A stretch of 64,000 nucleotides of DNA from Pseudoalteromonas lipolytica. GTDB lineage: Bacteria > Pseudomonadota > Gammaproteobacteria > Enterobacterales > Alteromonadaceae. Both the position numbers and the translations under genes were made by a program. Of the stretch, positions 60,838-64,000 are shown piece after piece. Under the pieces are notes generated by a model. It searched no databases. It was not told the origin of the DNA and saw nothing but the letters and a program-made list of their open reading frames with translations. The stretch is from positions 248,001 through 312,000 of the forward strand of contig NZ_LJTC01000005.1 in assembly GCF_001306915.1 (NCBI RefSeq), given 5' to 3'. Within the stretch, counting starts at the first letter, position 1. Each line of letters begins with the position of its first letter.

Positions 60838-62931
60838 TTAATCAATTTGAATTTTAGGGGTTACGAAGATTAACAACTCTTTCTTCTCGTTAAATTCACT
60901 CGTGCTTTTAAACAGCACACCCAAATAAGGAATATCACCTAACAATGGTACTTTCTTAGTTGAATTAACAATTTGTTGTTGAAAAATACCACCAAGCACC
61001 ACTGTTTGACCATTTTCTACTAATACTTGGGTTTGGATTTCTTGGGTATTGATCGCCACAGCAGAGCCTGTTGGCGTTTGTACCGTATCACCACGAGTAT
61101 CTTGTGTAATTACTAAGTCTAAAATCACCTTGTTGTCAGGTGTAATATGAGGCGTTACTTCTAAGCTCAATACCGCTTTTTTGAATGTTACTGTCGTTGC
61201 GCCACTAGATGCAGCTTCAACGTATGGAATTTCTGTACCTTGCTCAATTCGTGCTTTTTGTTGATTAGCCGTCGTGATGCGTGGGCTTGCGATAATTTCG
61301 CCGCGATTTTCTTCTTCAAGCGCACTTAACTCTAAATCTAAAATAGTGCCATTGGCTAGCTTAGCGACTTGCACACCAATACTACCCGCAGGGCTTGAAA
61401 CCGGTAAATTGACATTTAAGCGATCAGAAATACTTGGAATATTATCGTAAGAGCCCGCACCAAACATGCCGCCAGCGCCTTCTAAAGAGCCAGAAATAGC
61501 ACCATCGCTTCCTACGTCACTAATACCCCAACGAACACCCAAGTCTTCTTGCACATTATCATTCACTGTCACCATACGTGATTCAATCACGACTTGCTTA
61601 ACAGGAATGTCTAGGGTCTCAACCATACGACGCACACTTTCAATACTTTTTGCAGTGTCTTTGATCAGCAAAGTGTTCGTTCGTTTATCAACAGAAACAC
61701 TTCCTCGCGCTGAGATAATGCTATTTGTGTCTGTTTTCAATAGGTCTGCAAACTCTTCAGCTTTTGCATAGTTAAGGCGAATATATTCGCTATAAAGCGG
61801 TTCTAAGTCTTCAACTTGCTGCTTAGCTTTAAGTTCTTTAGCTTCTCGGGCAGCCAACTCTTCAGAAGGGGCGACCATTAAAATAGAGCCATCCATGCGC
61901 TTATCTAAGCCTTTCACTTTCAATACTACGTCAAGCGCTTGATCCCAAGGGACTCCTTCTAGTCGTAAAGTAATATTGCCTGTAACAGAATCACTCGTTA
62001 CTAAGTTAAATTCATTGTAACCTGCGATTATTTGCAGTACTGAACGCACGGGAATATCTTGGAAGTTTAACGTCATTGGACGTCCTTGATACTCAATTCC
62101 CCCTTCAAGGTAAGCGCGTTGCGTATCATCTTTTTCGACAGTTAAAGTAAAAATATTCTCAATTTGCTGATGAGTGAATTTAAATGCAGCGTTTGGCTCA
62201 ACCACGATACGTGTCATATTGCCTTCTTTAAACGTCTCAATATTGCTAACGACTGTGCCAAAGTCCATCACATCAAGCTGATAAAGTAGATCATCGAGAA
62301 TATCAGTATGGTGGAACTCAGCAATAATTTTGCCACCACTTTCGTGAACATCTATAGCTGCTTGCGTATCTTGTAAAAATACTAACAGCCTTGCTTCGCC
62401 TTTTTCACCACGGCGAAAATCTATCGACTGAACTGTATTTATATAATTATTGGCTGCTGAGAGTGGATCCGCTATTTCGTCTCCACTAATTGGGTTATCA
62501 GAAACATGCAGCGTTAGGATGTTATCTTTAGCGAACGTTTTATAGATTTTTAATTTATCTAACGATACAACGACCTTCAAACCATCAGCGGTCATGGTGC
62601 TTGTTACATGCTGAATACCTGCTTGGTTCACAGGTACATCACGCATTTCATTATCAACACCTACATTACTGAATAACATTTCGATGCGTGCTGGTGAGTT
62701 ATACACCTGGACTTTTGGTTCGAATGTCAGTACCTCATCAAACACTAGCTGTAGTTGTGTTTCGCCTTTCATTAATGGGTTATAACGCACATCATATAGT
62801 AAAGGTGCCGCAACTGCTGACTGCGCTATTAAAAAAGCAAGTGCAGCTAACATGAACTTATGCATGTTTTTAAACCAAGCCATTCCTTTATGCATATTTT
62901 TTTTACCTTTCATAAGATTAACTTGCACCAT
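60838..62931 (-). CDS. pilQ: Type IV pilus secretin PilQ
   Basis: A 697-residue outer-membrane secretin. A signal peptide (around FMLAALAFLIAQSAVAA) is followed by one or two AMIN domains, an STN/N0 domain (DIPVRSVLQIIAGYNEFNLV), a secretin N1 domain (SEYIRLNYAKAEEFADLL) and the secretin core (VVLGGIFQQQIVNSTKKVPL to ELLIFVTPK). The ATG at 62931 overlaps pilP by 14 bases and has GAGG upstream; ATGs at 62913 and 62895 are alternatives. It forms the channel through which the pilus crosses the outer membrane. Confidence 0.96.
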   Translation of the reverse strand: MVQVNLMKGKKNMHKGMAWFKNMHKFMLAALAFLIAQSAVAAPLLYDVRYNPLMKGETQLQLVFDEVLTFEPKVQVYNSPARIEMLFSNVGVDNEMRDVPVNQAGIQHVTSTMTADGLKVVVSLDKLKIYKTFAKDNILTLHVSDNPISGDEIADPLSAANNYINTVQSIDFRRGEKGEARLLVFLQDTQAAIDVHESGGKIIAEFHHTDILDDLLYQLDVMDFGTVVSNIETFKEGNMTRIVVEPNAAFKFTHQQIENIFTLTVEKDDTQRAYLEGGIEYQGRPMTLNFQDIPVRSVLQIIAGYNEFNLVTSDSVTGNITLRLEGVPWDQALDVVLKVKGLDKRMDGSILMVAPSEELAAREAKELKAKQQVEDLEPLYSEYIRLNYAKAEEFADLLKTDTNSIISARGSVSVDKRTNTLLIKDTAKSIESVRRMVETLDIPVKQVVIESRMVTVNDNVQEDLGVRWGISDVGSDGAISGSLEGAGGMFGAGSYDNIPSISDRLNVNLPVSSPAGSIGVQVAKLANGTILDLELSALEEENRGEIIASPRITTANQQKARIEQGTEIPYVEAASSGATTVTFKKAVLSLEVTPHITPDNKVILDLVITQDTRGDTVQTPTGSAVAINTQEIQTQVLVENGQTVVLGGIFQQQIVNSTKKVPLLGDIPYLGVLFKSTSEFNEKKELLIFVTPKIQID

Positions 62932-63454
62932 TTGTATCCGCCTCTAACATTTCTAGCTTTGTCAGACGCTCTTTCCAACAACCAGCCCCATCAGGGATTA
63001 ATTCTAATAATTCTATGTAATTGTCGTGCACTTCTTTTATTTCACCATGATACAAACCAATGTAATTACCTACGGTTACGCGATAAAGCGTTTCATCTGC
63101 CGCTTTGATGAGTGCCCAAGTATTGCCAGCTCGGCCTATGGTACCTTTCATAAGCAAATTATCTAATGGGTATTTCTCAAGAGGTTGGCGAACTCGATTT
63201 GGATCAGGATGAAGACAGTTCTTCACCTGCACAAGGTTATTTTGAATAATCTCAGGCTTCGGAGCAACAAATGGGCTGCGAAGTCTGCCTGCACTGTATT
63301 CAAAATATTCAAATTGCGCTATCTGTGGGATCGGTTCAACTTTCGGCGTTGTGCTAGCTTTTACCTGATCGATAAACTCTTTTTGCTCAGCAGTATCATC
63401 ATTACAAGCGGCTAACGCAAAGCTCATTAATATAACTAAGGAAAGCTTCTTCAT
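62918..63454 (-). CDS. pilP: Type IV pilus lipoprotein PilP
   Basis: A 178-residue lipoprotein with a type II signal peptide and lipobox LAAC|N. The C-terminal HQ-type domain has NLLMKGTIGRAGNTWALIK. It anchors PilNO to the secretin. It overlaps pilO by 4 bases and pilQ by 14. Confidence 0.94.
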   Translation of the reverse strand: MKKLSLVILMSFALAACNDDTAEQKEFIDQVKASTTPKVEPIPQIAQFEYFEYSAGRLRSPFVAPKPEIIQNNLVQVKNCLHPDPNRVRQPLEKYPLDNLLMKGTIGRAGNTWALIKAADETLYRVTVGNYIGLYHGEIKEVHDNYIELLELIPDGAGCWKERLTKLEMLEADTNGAS

Positions 63455-64000
63455 TTTTTAGTGCCCCCCTCGTAACGATATGTTTTGGCTACAACACTAA
63501 AAGTAAGCTCGCCATTACCTAAAGTTTGAATTGTAAAATCATGCAAACTAACAATACGCGGTAATTGTGCTACTTTGCCGACGAATTCACCGAATTCATG
63601 GTAAGTACCCACCACCTCAATTTTTATCGGTAGCTCTGTATAAAATTCTTTTTCAATTTCAGGTAACCAACCAATTTTTAAGAAGGTTAAACCACTTGTC
63701 GTTCCAACATAAGATAAATCATCAAGCAACCCAGGTGTTTCATTCGAGGTAGGTAAGCGCTTCAATAGTTGAGAAAATTTCTCTTCCATTTCTACCATTT
63801 GTTGGCGATACAGTTCTAAGTTGCTCGCTAAAGCATATTTTTGCTTGTAAGTGTTACGCAACTCAGTTTCTTTTGCTACGGCACTGTGATAGCTGGCAAT
63901 CTCATCAGACACCAATAAGCTATAACTAAAATACAACACGATTGCAGCTACAAAAGCACAACATAACGCTTTTACAGCAATGGGCCAATCACCCATGTTT
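63451..64000 (-). CDS. pilO: Type IV pilus protein PilO, 5' end cut by window edge
   Basis: At least 181 residues. The block MGDWPIAVKA, a membrane helix (CCAFVAAIVLYFSYSLLV), a coiled coil (MVEMEEKFSQLLKRLP) and a ferredoxin-like C-terminal domain (IEVVGTYHEFGEFVGKVAQL) identify PilO. The frame is still open upstream of the ATG at 63996 to the window edge, and PilO proteins normally have about 15 residues before the GDWP block, so the true start probably lies outside. PilO pairs with PilN in the inner-membrane alignment complex. Confidence 0.9.
   Translation of the reverse strand, partial: NMGDWPIAVKALCCAFVAAIVLYFSYSLLVSDEIASYHSAVAKETELRNTYKQKYALASNLELYRQQMVEMEEKFSQLLKRLPTSNETPGLLDDLSYVGTTSGLTFLKIGWLPEIEKEFYTELPIKIEVVGTYHEFGEFVGKVAQLPRIVSLHDFTIQTLGNGELTFSVVAKTYRYEGGTKK

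Overview
The window is ordinary chromosomal DNA from a marine gammaproteobacterium. The AT-rich composition, gene content and gene order point to an Alteromonadales genome close to Pseudoalteromonas. This is inferred from synteny and family membership, not from any rRNA marker. Two blocks match classic gammaproteobacterial order. One is pilOPQ-aroK-aroB-damX-dam-rpe-gph-trpS (53.5-64 kb). The other is csrD-like, mreBCD, yhdE (maf), rng, yhdP, nitrilase, tldD (29.6-45.2 kb), followed by ssb-yajR-uvrA (45.4-50.5 kb).

Layout: 0-2.4 kb holds an S46 exopeptidase cut by the window edge and a YdcH-like protein. 2.6-4.8 kb is a UhpA/UhpB-like two-component pair. 4.9-10.1 kb has an exported S9 peptidase and an exported catalase-peroxidase. 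10.2-13.7 kb is an accessory island of small minus-strand genes separated by dispersed repeats. 13.7-26.9 kb carries a YhiN-type flavoprotein, a secreted subtilisin with two PPC domains, a peroxiredoxin, a chemoreceptor, rsmJ, a response regulator, prlC, gor and an AraC-type membrane regulator. 27-29.6 kb has an S41-like protein and a glutaredoxin-MauE fusion. 29.6-50.5 kb is the cell-shape, cell-wall and DNA-repair block. 50.5-53.5 kb has small membrane and exported proteins, including one gene split by a 160-bp MITE. 53.5-64 kb is the conserved trpS-to-pil block.

The most interesting region is the 10.2-13.7 kb island. At least three of its five genes look like immunity proteins of polymorphic toxins. 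One (11500-11955) starts 3 bp after an open-frame remnant that resembles the last ~45 residues of a toxin C-terminus, and that remnant is cut exactly where a dispersed repeat begins. No full-length toxin is present, so I read this as an orphan immunity array built from modules separated by recurring repeats. The second notable item is the MITE at 51771-51930: removing it restores a complete 82-residue reading frame with its own ribosome binding site. The third is a set of mutually exclusive hairpins just upstream of the glutaredoxin-MauE gene. Several exported degradative and peroxide-removing proteins (S46, S9, S8, S41-like, KatG, peroxiredoxin, glutathione reductase) fit a particle-associated marine heterotroph.
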